A stretch of DNA of 64,000 nt from NCBI GenBank assembly GCA_910579465.1, contig CAJTUB010000001.1:310001-374000 (forward strand). Direction: 5' to 3'. Source of the stretch: an uncultured Lachnospiraceae bacterium (GTDB taxonomy: Bacteria; Bacillota; Clostridia; Lachnospirales; Lachnospiraceae). Shown here piece by piece: positions 49,889-58,383 of this stretch. A model generated the notes under the pieces. That model was given only the letters and a program-made list of their open reading frames with translations, searched no databases and was not told where the DNA came from. Position 1 is the stretch's first letter, and each line of letters starts with the position of its first letter. Position numbers and translations under genes: made by a program.

Positions 49889-51427
49889 CTACTTCATTGC
49901 CTTTACCTCGTCGAACTCGTCCGTGATTTCCTTGGACGGAGCCGGTGTGACAAGGCTTACCACAACGATGGCGATGCAGGCGATGAGAAATGCAGGAAGT
50001 AGCTCATAAATCGCAAATACGCCGCCGAGCGGTGCAATGAGATACTTCCAGACAAAGACCATAACGCCGCCGGATATCATGCCTGCAAGGGCACCGTAGC
50101 GGTTGGAGCGTCTCCAGAACAGGGCAAAGAGGACAACCGGTCCGAAGGCGGCGCCGAAGCCTGCCCAGGCAAAGGAAACGATGTCAAATACCGAGCTGTC
50201 CGGATTGATGGCAAGGAACATTGCGACAATCGAAATCATCACAAGAGTAACACGGGCGATAATTACGGCAGTTTTCGGGGAGCTCTTTTTGCCGAAAACA
50301 CCGGATACGATGTTGTGCGATACCGAGGAGGAGGCTGCAAGCAGCTGGGAGTCCGCGGTAGACATTGTAGAGGCAAGGATACCCGCAAGGATAATGCCTG
50401 CCACAAAAGCGAAAATAATCCCGTACCCGCTTAAGGTACTTGAAATCTGTACGATAATATTTTCTGCGGCAGATTTGCTTTCAAACATCGGAATGACTTC
50501 TTTTAAGCTCATGCTGTAGCCGATGATGCCGATGAATACGGCGACCCCGAGGGAGATAACGACCCAGATGGAGGCAACCCGGCGGGAGAGCGTCAGCTTT
50601 TTGTCATCATTGATTGCCATGAAGCGCAGCAGAATATGCGGCATGCCGAAGTATCCGAGTCCCCATGCAAGCGTGGACGCAATCGTCAGCGCATTGTAGG
50701 AGCCTGCCTGGTGGGTAGCGACATTATGCGTTGCGGTGAGCGACAGATAGCCGGTCAGCTCATTTGCATTTGCAATAACCGCATCAAGCCCGCCGGCGGC
50801 AGAGATGCCGAAGCCGAGGACAATCACCAGCGCAATGGACATGACAATACTCTGGATAAAGTCCGTCGTAGAGGCTGCAAGAAAGCCGCCGAGTGCGGTA
50901 TAAGCCACGATAACCAGCGCACTGATTATCATTGCAGGAAGGTAGTCCACGCCAAAGAGACTTGAAAAGAGCTTTCCGCAGGCAACAAAGCCCGATGCAG
51001 TGTACGGGATAAAGAAAATAACAATTACTACAGCGGAAATGAACAGAAGCAGCTTGCTGCTGTCACGGTAACGGTTGGAAAAGAAATCCGGAAGCGTGAT
51101 AGCGTTGTTTGCTTTCTGGGAATAGCGGCGGATTCGTTTCGCCACGATAAGCCAGTTAAAGTAAGTACCGATGGCAAGTCCGATGGCAGTCCAGCTTGCC
51201 TCCGCGATACCGGAAAAGTAAGCGACACCCGGCAGACCCATTAAGAGCCAGCTGCTCATGTCGGAAGCCTCCGCACTCATAGCAGTAACAAGGGGCCCGA
51301 GCTTCCTGCCTCCGAGGTAAAAGTCATCGGCGGATTTGTTCTTTTTAGAAAAAACAAGACCGATAGCAACGACAATTCCCATATAAACGATAATGGAAAT
51401 CATAATACAGACCTGTGCTGTTGTCAT
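49889..51427 (-). CDS. putP: Sodium/proline symporter
   Basis: A 512-residue member of the SSS family closest to PutP. Seen are DDFYLGGRKLGPLVTAMSA, ASDMSSWLLMGLPGVAYFSG, ALGGFLAASTTDFIQS, LAGILASTMSTADSQLLAAS and about thirteen hydrophobic segments. The SAEASDMSSWLLMGLPG stretch is characteristic of PutP. It imports proline with sodium. GGAGG lies upstream of the ATG on the minus strand, and a promoter is found at 51532-51504. Confidence 0.92.
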   Translation of the reverse strand: MTTAQVCIMISIIVYMGIVVAIGLVFSKKNKSADDFYLGGRKLGPLVTAMSAEASDMSSWLLMGLPGVAYFSGIAEASWTAIGLAIGTYFNWLIVAKRIRRYSQKANNAITLPDFFSNRYRDSSKLLLFISAVVIVIFFIPYTASGFVACGKLFSSLFGVDYLPAMIISALVIVAYTALGGFLAASTTDFIQSIVMSIALVIVLGFGISAAGGLDAVIANANELTGYLSLTATHNVATHQAGSYNALTIASTLAWGLGYFGMPHILLRFMAINDDKKLTLSRRVASIWVVISLGVAVFIGIIGYSMSLKEVIPMFESKSAAENIIVQISSTLSGYGIIFAFVAGIILAGILASTMSTADSQLLAASSSVSHNIVSGVFGKKSSPKTAVIIARVTLVMISIVAMFLAINPDSSVFDIVSFAWAGFGAAFGPVVLFALFWRRSNRYGALAGMISGGVMVFVWKYLIAPLGGVFAIYELLPAFLIACIAIVVVSLVTPAPSKEITDEFDEVKAMK

Positions 51428-51503
51428 AGAAAAAAGTTCCTCCTTCGTGCTTTTTCACTGCAACAGGCGAAATAAAGAACACCTGTATGCAGTCAGCTTT
51501 TTT

Positions 51504-51532
51504 AGTATACCATAAAATGGGAGGCTGTGCAA
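51504..51532 (-). promoter_or_regulatory. Promoter of putP (minus strand)
   Basis: Minus strand TTGCAC (51532-51527), 17 bases, TATACT (51509-51504). Confidence 0.7.
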
Positions 51533-51544
51533 GGAAAAGTGTCC

Positions 51545-51648
51545 TTGCTTGAGTTTCCGCATTTTGCATGTCCTTTTGCGTTCCGCAGGCTGCTGCACAG
51601 CCTGTGGAACTTTTCCGGTTCATTTAAAAAATGCGGAAACTCAAGCAA
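51545..51648 (+). repeat. 104-bp palindromic element between putP and the ABC-F gene
   Basis: Exact 21-base arms at 51545-51565 and 51628-51648; the right arm begins AAAATGCGGAAACTCAAG. Nested inside is a second near-perfect hairpin (51580-51610, GTTCCGCAGGCTG against CAGCCTGTGGAAC). The right-arm word recurs alone at 59347-59364. The element separates divergent promoters and fills most of the 324-base gap, which otherwise holds only those promoters. Confidence 0.85.
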
Positions 51649-51673
51649 AATATGGAAACATAAGAAAAACTGC

Positions 51674-51701
51674 TTGCAATTTTTTCCAGATACGATACAA
51701 T
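51674..51701 (+). promoter_or_regulatory. Promoter of the ABC-F gene
   Basis: TTGCAA (51674-51679), 16 bases, TACAAT (51696-51701), downstream of the palindromic element. Confidence 0.6.
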
Positions 51702-51751
51702 ATAAAATAGAGGATTTTCGCAAATAGTAATATAAGGAAAGGATTAAGAGT

Positions 51752-53401
51752 ATGATACAGGCAAGTAACGTGACATTGCGTTTAGGAAAAAGAGCATTGT
51801 TTGAGGATGTGAATATTAAGTTTACCGAAGGGAACTGTTATGGCCTGATTGGTGCAAACGGAGCAGGCAAGTCTACCTTTTTAAAGATTCTGACCGGGCA
51901 GCTGGAGCCGTCAAAGGGTGAGATTATCATTACGCCGGGGCAGCGTCTTTCCTTTTTGCAGCAGGACCACTTTAAGTATGATGCCTATCCGGTGCTGGAT
52001 ACGGTTATCATGGGGAACCAGCGGCTGTACGACATTATGAAGGAAAAGGATGCCATTTATGCGAAGGAGGATTTTACCGAAGAGGACGGGATTAAGGCAA
52101 GTGAGCTGGAGGCTGAGTTTGCGACGTTAAATGGCTGGGAGGCCGAGGCAGATGCGGCGACGCTTTTAAACGGCCTCGGGATTGAGACCGCGCTCCATGA
52201 TAAGATGATGAGCGAGCTGAAGGCGAGCGAGAAGGTAAAGGTGCTGCTTGCACAGGCACTGTTCGGCAATCCGGATATTCTTCTTTTGGACGAGCCGACG
52301 AACCATCTGGACTTAGAAGCAATCCGGTGGCTGGAGGAGTTTTTGATTAACTTTGACAATACGGTGATAGTCGTTTCCCATGACCGTTATTTCTTAAATA
52401 AGGTCTGCACGCATATTGCGGACATCGACTATGCGAAAATCCAGCTTTATGCCGGAAACTACGACTTCTGGTACGAGTCCTCCCAGCTGATGATTAAGCA
52501 GATGAAGGAAGCGAATAAGAAGAAGGAGGAAAAGATTAAGGAGCTGCAGGAGTTTATCCAGCGCTTTTCCGCGAATGCATCCAAGTCCAAGCAGGCGACG
52601 TCGCGTAAGCGTGCCCTGGAAAAGATTGAACTGGATGAAATCAGACCTTCCTCCAGAAAGTATCCGTATATCGATTTCAGACCGAGCCGCGAAATCGGAA
52701 ATGAGGTTCTGACCGTTACGAATCTGAGCAAGACGATTGACGGGGTGAAGGTGTTAGACCGCCTTTCCTTTGTGGTAGGAAAGGAAGATAAGATTGCACT
52801 GGTGGGTGCCAATACCCTTGCAATTACAACCCTGTTTAAGATTCTGGCGGGTGAGCTGGAGCCGGATGAGGGAACCTGCAAATGGGGAATTACGACGAGC
52901 CAGTCCTATTTCCCGAAGGATAATACAAAGGACTTTGCATCGGACCTTTCCATTGTGGACTGGCTGATGCCGTATTCCCCGGAGAAGGATGTCACCTACG
53001 TCCGCGGTTTTATGGGACGTATGCTGTTTGCCGGGGAAGAGGGAGTAAAGAAGGTAAATGTGCTTTCCGGAGGAGAGCGTGTACGCGTTATGCTTTCGAA
53101 GATGATGCTGATGGCGACGAACGTCCTTTTGATGGACGAGCCGACGAACCATCTGGACATGGAATCCATTACCGCGTTGAACAACGGGCTGATAAAGTTC
53201 CCGGGTGTAATTCTTTTTGCATCCCAGGACCATCAGTTTATTCAGACCATTGCAAATCGTATTATTGAAATTCTTCCGAACGGCAATATGATTGATAAGG
53301 TTTCCACATATGATGAGTATCTGGACAGTGACGAAATGGCGAGAAAGCGTCAGGCGCTGCAGGTAAAGCCGGAAGAAGAGACGATAAGTGACGAACAGTA
53401 G
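51752..53401 (+). CDS. ABC-F family ribosome-associated ATPase with degenerate second site
   Basis: A 549-residue soluble protein with two ABC ATPase domains joined by a helical linker (about residues 240-310), like YbiT/YkpA. ABC-F proteins act on translating ribosomes. In the first domain Walker A is GANGAGKST and Walker B LLLDEPTNHLD, but the signature reads ELKASEKVK (residues 155-163) instead of LSGGQ. In the second domain the signature LSGGERV is intact, while Walker A reads GANTLAITT with Ile358 where the ATP-binding lysine should be, and the switch histidine is Gln492. Some deviation is normal in this subfamily. GGAAAGG precedes the ATG. Confidence 0.9.
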   Translation: MIQASNVTLRLGKRALFEDVNIKFTEGNCYGLIGANGAGKSTFLKILTGQLEPSKGEIIITPGQRLSFLQQDHFKYDAYPVLDTVIMGNQRLYDIMKEKDAIYAKEDFTEEDGIKASELEAEFATLNGWEAEADAATLLNGLGIETALHDKMMSELKASEKVKVLLAQALFGNPDILLLDEPTNHLDLEAIRWLEEFLINFDNTVIVVSHDRYFLNKVCTHIADIDYAKIQLYAGNYDFWYESSQLMIKQMKEANKKKEEKIKELQEFIQRFSANASKSKQATSRKRALEKIELDEIRPSSRKYPYIDFRPSREIGNEVLTVTNLSKTIDGVKVLDRLSFVVGKEDKIALVGANTLAITTLFKILAGELEPDEGTCKWGITTSQSYFPKDNTKDFASDLSIVDWLMPYSPEKDVTYVRGFMGRMLFAGEEGVKKVNVLSGGERVRVMLSKMMLMATNVLLMDEPTNHLDMESITALNNGLIKFPGVILFASQDHQFIQTIANRIIEILPNGNMIDKVSTYDEYLDSDEMARKRQALQVKPEEETISDEQ

Positions 53402-53438
53402 ACTGCCATAAAACGCCGAAAGGAGAGCGGAAAGCGCT

Positions 53439-55403
53439 GTGGGATACACGGAGGAGTTCAGACAGGGGATACACGGCAGAATGCCGGGTGTTTATTATCA
53501 TGCGGGAAAGGTGAGTTTTCTGGCAGTTTCGGAGGGAAAGGGAACGTGTGACCTCCTGCTGTTTCAAAAGGGGAAGGACACGGCGGAAAAGCGCGTGCCA
53601 ATGCGCCGTGTCGGCAGCGGCTCGCTGTTTTATGCGGAGCTTTCGAAAAAGACAGCCGAATTGTATGAAACCTATTTATACGAGGATGAAAACGGCGGCT
53701 TCAGCGATATGTATGCGAAAACGGTATGTGGCAGAGAGGTGTTCGGAGCATCGGTCGGAGAGGTACGGCCTGCACTGCCGCGGCAGGAAGAAGAAATGGA
53801 GACAGAGACGGGCTTTGTTTGTCCTCCGTTCTCGTCGCTGGTATTTTATAAGCTGCATGTACGGGGCTTTACAAAGCATGCAAGCTCCGGGGTCAGGCAG
53901 AAGGGGACGTTTGCAGGGCTTATGGAGAAGATTCCGTATCTGCAGGAGCTTGGGATTAATGCGGTGCTTCTGATGCCGGTATATGAGTTTGATGAATGTA
54001 TGGAAGTGAGCAGAAGCCGGGGACCTTTGTCTGCAAAGCAGTTAGCACAGTATGAAGAGCGCTACGGGAGCGGCTTTGTGAAGGCGCAGCAGGCATATGA
54101 GCAGGATTATGAGGAAATCAGGACGGTGGAGAAGGTAAATTACTGGGGCTATACCGGAAGCAATAATTTCTATTTTGCCCCGAAAGCAGCGTATGCGGCG
54201 GATACAGACAATGCCGCTGCCGAGCTCCGACGCTGTGTCGCGGCGCTCCATGAGGCGGGAATTGCCGTGTTTTTTGAGTTTTTCTTTGGTGCAGAGGAGA
54301 GGCAGGGGGTAATCTTAGACTGTCTCCGGTATTGGACGTATGCTTACGGTGCGGATGGCTTCCGCTTAATCGGGGAACGGCTTCCGCTGCGGCTTCTGTT
54401 AGAGGACTTTTCTCTGTCCGGGGTGAAGTTTCTGGTAACAGAGTATGACGGGAGTCTCCAGAAGACCAGCGGCGACTTTGCGGACCGGCGTGTCGCAGTA
54501 TATAATGACGGCTTCCGGAACGTCATGCGGCGTTTTGTCAAGGGAGACGAAAATATGGTAGGCGAGTTTTTGAACCGCCTGCGCTCTGATGTCCCGGGGT
54601 TTGCGCAGATTCAGTATATTGCGGACCAGAACGGGTTTTCCCTGTATGACCTGTATGCCTATGACCGGAAGCACAATGAGGCAAACGGGGAGGAGAACAA
54701 GGACGGAGAGGATTATAATTACAGCTGGAACTGCGGTATGGAGGGAGAGACGACAAAAAAGAAAATCAGCATGCTGCGGGCAAGGCTGCGGAAGAATGCG
54801 CTTGCTGCTGTCTTCTTATCGCAGTCGGTACCGCTTTTGTTTGCAGGGGATGAGTTTGCCCATACGAAGAAGGGAAATAACAACGCCTATTGTCAGGACA
54901 ACGAGGTTTCCTGGCTGAACTGGCGCTTCAATAAGGAGCGCAGGGAAGGGCTTTCCTTTGTAAAGGAGCTGATTTCGTTCCGCAAAAGCCACGGGATTCT
55001 CTGCGGGGCAAGAAGTCTCAGGGGAAGTGACTGGAAGCAAATCGGACTGCCGGATATTTCTTATCACGGCGTAATGCTGTGGCAGCCGGATTTTGCGTCA
55101 TGCAGCCGCTCGGTAGCGGTGCTGCTCTGTGGCAGCTATGCAAACCAGGAAAAGGAAGAGGATATCTATCTTTTATTTAATATGCTTTGGGAGCCGCTTT
55201 GCTTTGCCCTCCCGGAGAAAACAGGAATTTACAGGAAAACGGGGAATTGGGAGGTAGCGCTTGATACCTCGGGAGACTGTGAGATGCTCCGGACAGAGGA
55301 GGGGAAGCAGTATGCATTTACCGCGGATTGTCCTCCCGGAGAGCTTTTCTGCAGGGTTCCGGCACGCTCCGTTGTCGTGCTGGTCCGCAGCGGGGAGCTA
55401 TAA
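53439..55403 (+). CDS. GH13 (isoamylase/debranching-like) protein lacking catalytic carboxylates
   Basis: A 654-residue protein related to glycogen-debranching enzymes: an N-terminal beta-rich region, a barrel with LGINAVLLMPVYEF, ADGFR and the clade-typical DRKHNEANGEENKDG and YSWNCGMEG, and a C-terminal beta domain. The nucleophile expected in GFRxD is Ile311 (ADGFRLIG). The stabilising Asp of the CHDGF motif is Asn398 and the preceding His is Gln397 (ADQNGF). Only the acid Glu335 (VTEYDG) has a counterpart. Hydrolysis is therefore unlikely; binding or regulation of alpha-glucan is possible. GTG start, 38 bases after the ABC-F gene, behind GGAGAG. Confidence 0.82.
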   Translation: MGYTEEFRQGIHGRMPGVYYHAGKVSFLAVSEGKGTCDLLLFQKGKDTAEKRVPMRRVGSGSLFYAELSKKTAELYETYLYEDENGGFSDMYAKTVCGREVFGASVGEVRPALPRQEEEMETETGFVCPPFSSLVFYKLHVRGFTKHASSGVRQKGTFAGLMEKIPYLQELGINAVLLMPVYEFDECMEVSRSRGPLSAKQLAQYEERYGSGFVKAQQAYEQDYEEIRTVEKVNYWGYTGSNNFYFAPKAAYAADTDNAAAELRRCVAALHEAGIAVFFEFFFGAEERQGVILDCLRYWTYAYGADGFRLIGERLPLRLLLEDFSLSGVKFLVTEYDGSLQKTSGDFADRRVAVYNDGFRNVMRRFVKGDENMVGEFLNRLRSDVPGFAQIQYIADQNGFSLYDLYAYDRKHNEANGEENKDGEDYNYSWNCGMEGETTKKKISMLRARLRKNALAAVFLSQSVPLLFAGDEFAHTKKGNNNAYCQDNEVSWLNWRFNKERREGLSFVKELISFRKSHGILCGARSLRGSDWKQIGLPDISYHGVMLWQPDFASCSRSVAVLLCGSYANQEKEEDIYLLFNMLWEPLCFALPEKTGIYRKTGNWEVALDTSGDCEMLRTEEGKQYAFTADCPPGELFCRVPARSVVVLVRSGEL

Positions 55404-55404
55404 C

Positions 55405-55436
55405 AATGGGGCTGCGCTTTATGCGACAGCCCCATG
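55405..55436. terminator. Hairpin between convergent genes
   Basis: ATGGGGCTG (55406-55414) pairs perfectly with CAGCCCCAT (55427-55435). The loop is related to hairpins at 6526 and 63414. There is no long T run, but its place between converging genes suits a terminator. Confidence 0.55.
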
Positions 55437-55445
55437 CCGTGGTAC

Positions 55446-55646
55446 TTACTCTTCGATGTTGTGGTTTTGTACAATCTGGTCATACAAGTCAAGACGGCAG
55501 TATTTTTCCTCATCAAAATGCTTGCAGTTGGTGCAGGAAATATCGCTTTTATCGCAGCAGCTGTTGGTGATTCTGGTCTCGCTCATCGGCTCATAAGCAC
55601 TACATGCTTTTGCTACCTTACGGTAAGTTTCAAAGTTTGCACGCAT
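55446..55646 (-). CDS. Small cysteine-rich protein, function unknown
   Basis: A 66-residue protein with six cysteines, including SCCDKSDISCTNCKHFDEEK and a final YCRL. The CC, CxxC and late C arrangement suggests a zinc or iron-sulfur knuckle. AAAGGAG lies 7 bases before the ATG at 55646 on the minus strand, which fixes the start and speaks for a real gene. It has no signal peptide. It stands alone, convergent with the GH13-like gene. I do not recognise a named family. Confidence 0.7.
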   Translation of the reverse strand: MRANFETYRKVAKACSAYEPMSETRITNSCCDKSDISCTNCKHFDEEKYCRLDLYDQIVQNHNIEE

Positions 55647-55780
55647 GGATATTCTCCTTTCATAAAATACATGAAATAGTACCATACAAAAAGTATGACG
55701 GTCTGTTGGTTACGAGGTTAGTTTGGACGATGTATGCAGGAATTATGAGAGGAAATTAGTGCAGGAAAGGGAAAGAATTT

Positions 55781-56266
55781 ATGTTTTCGGGAAATGTGGA
55801 AGAACTGAAGCCGTTTATGGCGCACTTACTCAAGGGAGAGCTGTTTGACCGGTGGGAAATAACGGAAGCCAGGGTAGAAACTTTTTTTGAATTGTCGGTG
55901 AACGGAAGGCTGAAAAAGGATTTTTTTGAAGAAAACGAGGGCATTTCAAGGGAGTTTGCCTGCTGGGGCGAGGTGAAAGAGATTTTTTTCCAGACCGTAA
56001 AGGGAAAGCGCCTGCCGGGAATGTTCTGCGTCGTCCTTGCGGCAGAGCAGCAATGGAAGGAGCAGCTTTTAAAGGAATGCGGAAAGGAAACGGAGGAAGC
56101 CGGTGCGATGCTGTATCTGAATATCCGTTATGCGGCGGGAAACTGCCGTCTGACGGGCGGGATTTCCCATGTGGGGTTTACGATGGATAAGACACTGGAA
56201 TACGCGTGGGATAAGGCATTGCAGGATTTTTTTAAGGAAAAAGGAATTGCTGTTAGCACTCACTAA
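55781..56266 (+). CDS. DUF5721 family protein
   Basis: A 161-residue cytoplasmic protein that resembles DUF5721, a Lachnospiraceae family of unknown function. Conserved points visible are LKPFMAHLLKGELFDRW, the FELSVNGRLKKDFFEE stretch, WGEVKEIFFQTVKGKRLP, MLYLNIRYAAG and a final TMDKTLEYAWDKALQDFFK. AGGAAAGGG precedes the ATG. Its last four codons and stop lie inside the CIRCE operator of the following htpG gene, so the 3' end of this gene is constrained by two functions. Confidence 0.75.
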   Translation: MFSGNVEELKPFMAHLLKGELFDRWEITEARVETFFELSVNGRLKKDFFEENEGISREFACWGEVKEIFFQTVKGKRLPGMFCVVLAAEQQWKEQLLKECGKETEEAGAMLYLNIRYAAGNCRLTGGISHVGFTMDKTLEYAWDKALQDFFKEKGIAVSTH

Positions 56267-56279
56267 AGATGAGTGCTAA
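56253..56279 (+). promoter_or_regulatory. CIRCE operator (HrcA binding site)
   Basis: TTAGCACTC (56253-56261), 9 bases, GAGTGCTAA (56271-56279): an exact CIRCE element. It ends 7 bases before the -35 box of htpG and overlaps the end of the DUF5721 gene. Confidence 0.95.
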
Positions 56280-56286
56280 ATTTTTC

Positions 56287-56315
56287 TTGACATTTTAAAG
56301 GTTCAGTATTATAGT
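56287..56315 (+). promoter_or_regulatory. Promoter of htpG
   Basis: TTGACA (56287-56292), 17 bases, TATAGT (56310-56315), 40 bases before the ATG. Confidence 0.75.
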
Positions 56316-56354
56316 AGAAGCATGGCAAAATAATTTGCGAAAGGAGCGCTATTT

Positions 56355-58373
56355 ATGAGCAGTGTAATGGAAGAAAAGGGAAGTCTGTCAATCAACTCGG
56401 AGAATATATTCCCGATTATTAAAAAATGGCTGTACTCGGACCACGACATCTTTTTGCGTGAGCTGATTTCCAACGGATGCGACGCAATTACAAAGATGAA
56501 GAAGTTAGAGATCATGGGCGAGGTATCCTTGCCGGAGGACAATGAATGGAAGGTTACGGTAAAGGTAAGTCCGGAGGAAAAGACGATTACCATTATCGAT
56601 AACGGTATCGGCATGACGGCGGAGGAGGTAAAGCAGTACATTAACCAGATTGCCTTTTCAGGTGCACAGGCGTTTGTGGAAAAGTATAAGGATAAGACCA
56701 ATGAGGATTGCATTATCGGTCACTTCGGCCTCGGTTTTTATTCCGCTTTTATGGTGGCACATAAGGTGACCATCGATACGCTGTCCTACAAGGAAGGAGA
56801 GTCTGCGGTCCACTGGGAGTCCGAGGAGGGTGTGGATTTTGAAATGTCAGAGGGAAGCCGCATGGAGCGCGGTACGGAGATTACGCTGTACTTAAATGAG
56901 GACAGCTATGAGTTCTCCAATGAGTACCGTGCCAAGGAGGTTATCGGAAAGTATTGTTCCTTTATGCCGACCCCGATTTACTTTGAGAATGTAGATGCGC
57001 CAAAGAAGGAGGAGGCTCCGGAAAAGGACGGCGATGAAGAGTCCGTAGAGGAGAAGAAGCCGCAGCCGTTAAATGACCCGGAACCGCTCTGGACAAAGCA
57101 TCCGAACGACTGTACCGAGGAGGAGTATAAGAAGTTTTTCCGTGATGTGTTCCATGATTATAAGGAGCCGCTGTTCTGGATTCACTTAAATATGGATTAT
57201 CCGTTTAACCTGAAGGGTATTTTGTACTTCCCGAAGGTGAATACGGAGTATGAGAATCTGGAGGGCACGATTAAGCTTTACAGCAATCAGGTGTTTATTG
57301 CGGACAATATCAAGGAGGTAATTCCGGAGTTCCTGCTTTTGTTAAAGGGCGTCATTGACTGTCCGGATCTGCCGCTTAACGTATCCAGAAGCGCCCTGCA
57401 GAATGACGGCTTTGTAAAGAAGATTTCGGATTATATTACAAAGAAGGTAGCGGACAAGCTGTCCGGCATGTGTAAGGTAGAGCGGGAGAGCTATGAGAAA
57501 TACTGGGATGATATCAGCCCGTTTATCAAGTTCGGCTGCATCAGGGATGATAAATTCAGTGAGAAGATGAAGGACTATATGCTCTTTAAGAACCTGGAGG
57601 GTAAATACCTGACGCTGGAGGACTATGTAAAGGCAGCAAAGGAAGCAGCGGGAGAGAACGCGGAGGCTGCGGAAGCTGACGAAGAGACCCCGATTGTGGA
57701 AAACGCGGACGGGAGCTCCGCTACCGGGGAGGACGACGGGCTTTCCGATGAGGCGGAGGAGAAGAAGCAGGTCGTTTATTATGTCACCGATGAACGGCAG
57801 CAGAGCCAGTATATCAATATGTTTCAGGAAGCGGGACTGGATGCGGTCCTTCTCACCCATAACATTGACCAGATGTATATTTCAAAGCTGGAGTATGAGA
57901 ATAAGGAGCTGCGGTTCCAGCGGATTGACGCGGACCTGACGGAAGCCTTTAAGGATGAGGTGACGGAGAGCGAGGAGGACTGGAAGAAGTTTGCCGATAC
58001 CGTGACGGAGCTCGTAAAGAAGACGTTAGATAAGGAAAAGCTGACCGTAAAGGTGGAGAAACTGAAAAACGAGAAGGTGGCTTCGATGATTACGCTTTCC
58101 GAGGAGAGCCGCAGGATGCAGGATATGATGAAGATGTACAATATGGGCGGAATGGACGCCTCTGCGTTTGCGGGCGAGGGAGAGACGCTTGTGCTGAACG
58201 CAGGTCATCCGCTCGTACAGTATGTGTTCGAGCATAAGAAGAGCAAGAACGCTTCCGTAATCTGCGAGCAGCTGTATGACCTGGCGATGCTTTCCCATAA
58301 GCCGTTAGCTCCGGCGGAGATGACAAAGTTTATTGAGCGCAGCAATGAAATTATGCTGTTGTTGACGAAGTAA
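56355..58373 (+). CDS. htpG: Hsp90 chaperone HtpG
   Basis: A 672-residue ATP-dependent chaperone. The N-terminal ATPase domain shows ISNGCDAITK, IIDNGIGMTAEEV and GHFGLGFYSAFMV; the middle domain has LPLNVSRSALQND with the catalytic Arg; the C-terminal dimer domain follows. Two acidic stretches, around residues 217-235 and 434-475, lengthen it compared with Escherichia coli HtpG. The exact CIRCE element upstream places it under HrcA heat-shock control, unlike Bacillus subtilis htpG. GAAAGGAG precedes the ATG. Followed by the convergent AraC-type gene. Confidence 0.96.
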   Translation: MSSVMEEKGSLSINSENIFPIIKKWLYSDHDIFLRELISNGCDAITKMKKLEIMGEVSLPEDNEWKVTVKVSPEEKTITIIDNGIGMTAEEVKQYINQIAFSGAQAFVEKYKDKTNEDCIIGHFGLGFYSAFMVAHKVTIDTLSYKEGESAVHWESEEGVDFEMSEGSRMERGTEITLYLNEDSYEFSNEYRAKEVIGKYCSFMPTPIYFENVDAPKKEEAPEKDGDEESVEEKKPQPLNDPEPLWTKHPNDCTEEEYKKFFRDVFHDYKEPLFWIHLNMDYPFNLKGILYFPKVNTEYENLEGTIKLYSNQVFIADNIKEVIPEFLLLLKGVIDCPDLPLNVSRSALQNDGFVKKISDYITKKVADKLSGMCKVERESYEKYWDDISPFIKFGCIRDDKFSEKMKDYMLFKNLEGKYLTLEDYVKAAKEAAGENAEAAEADEETPIVENADGSSATGEDDGLSDEAEEKKQVVYYVTDERQQSQYINMFQEAGLDAVLLTHNIDQMYISKLEYENKELRFQRIDADLTEAFKDEVTESEEDWKKFADTVTELVKKTLDKEKLTVKVEKLKNEKVASMITLSEESRRMQDMMKMYNMGGMDASAFAGEGETLVLNAGHPLVQYVFEHKKSKNASVICEQLYDLAMLSHKPLAPAEMTKFIERSNEIMLLLTK

Positions 58374-58383
58374 GAAAAGTAAG

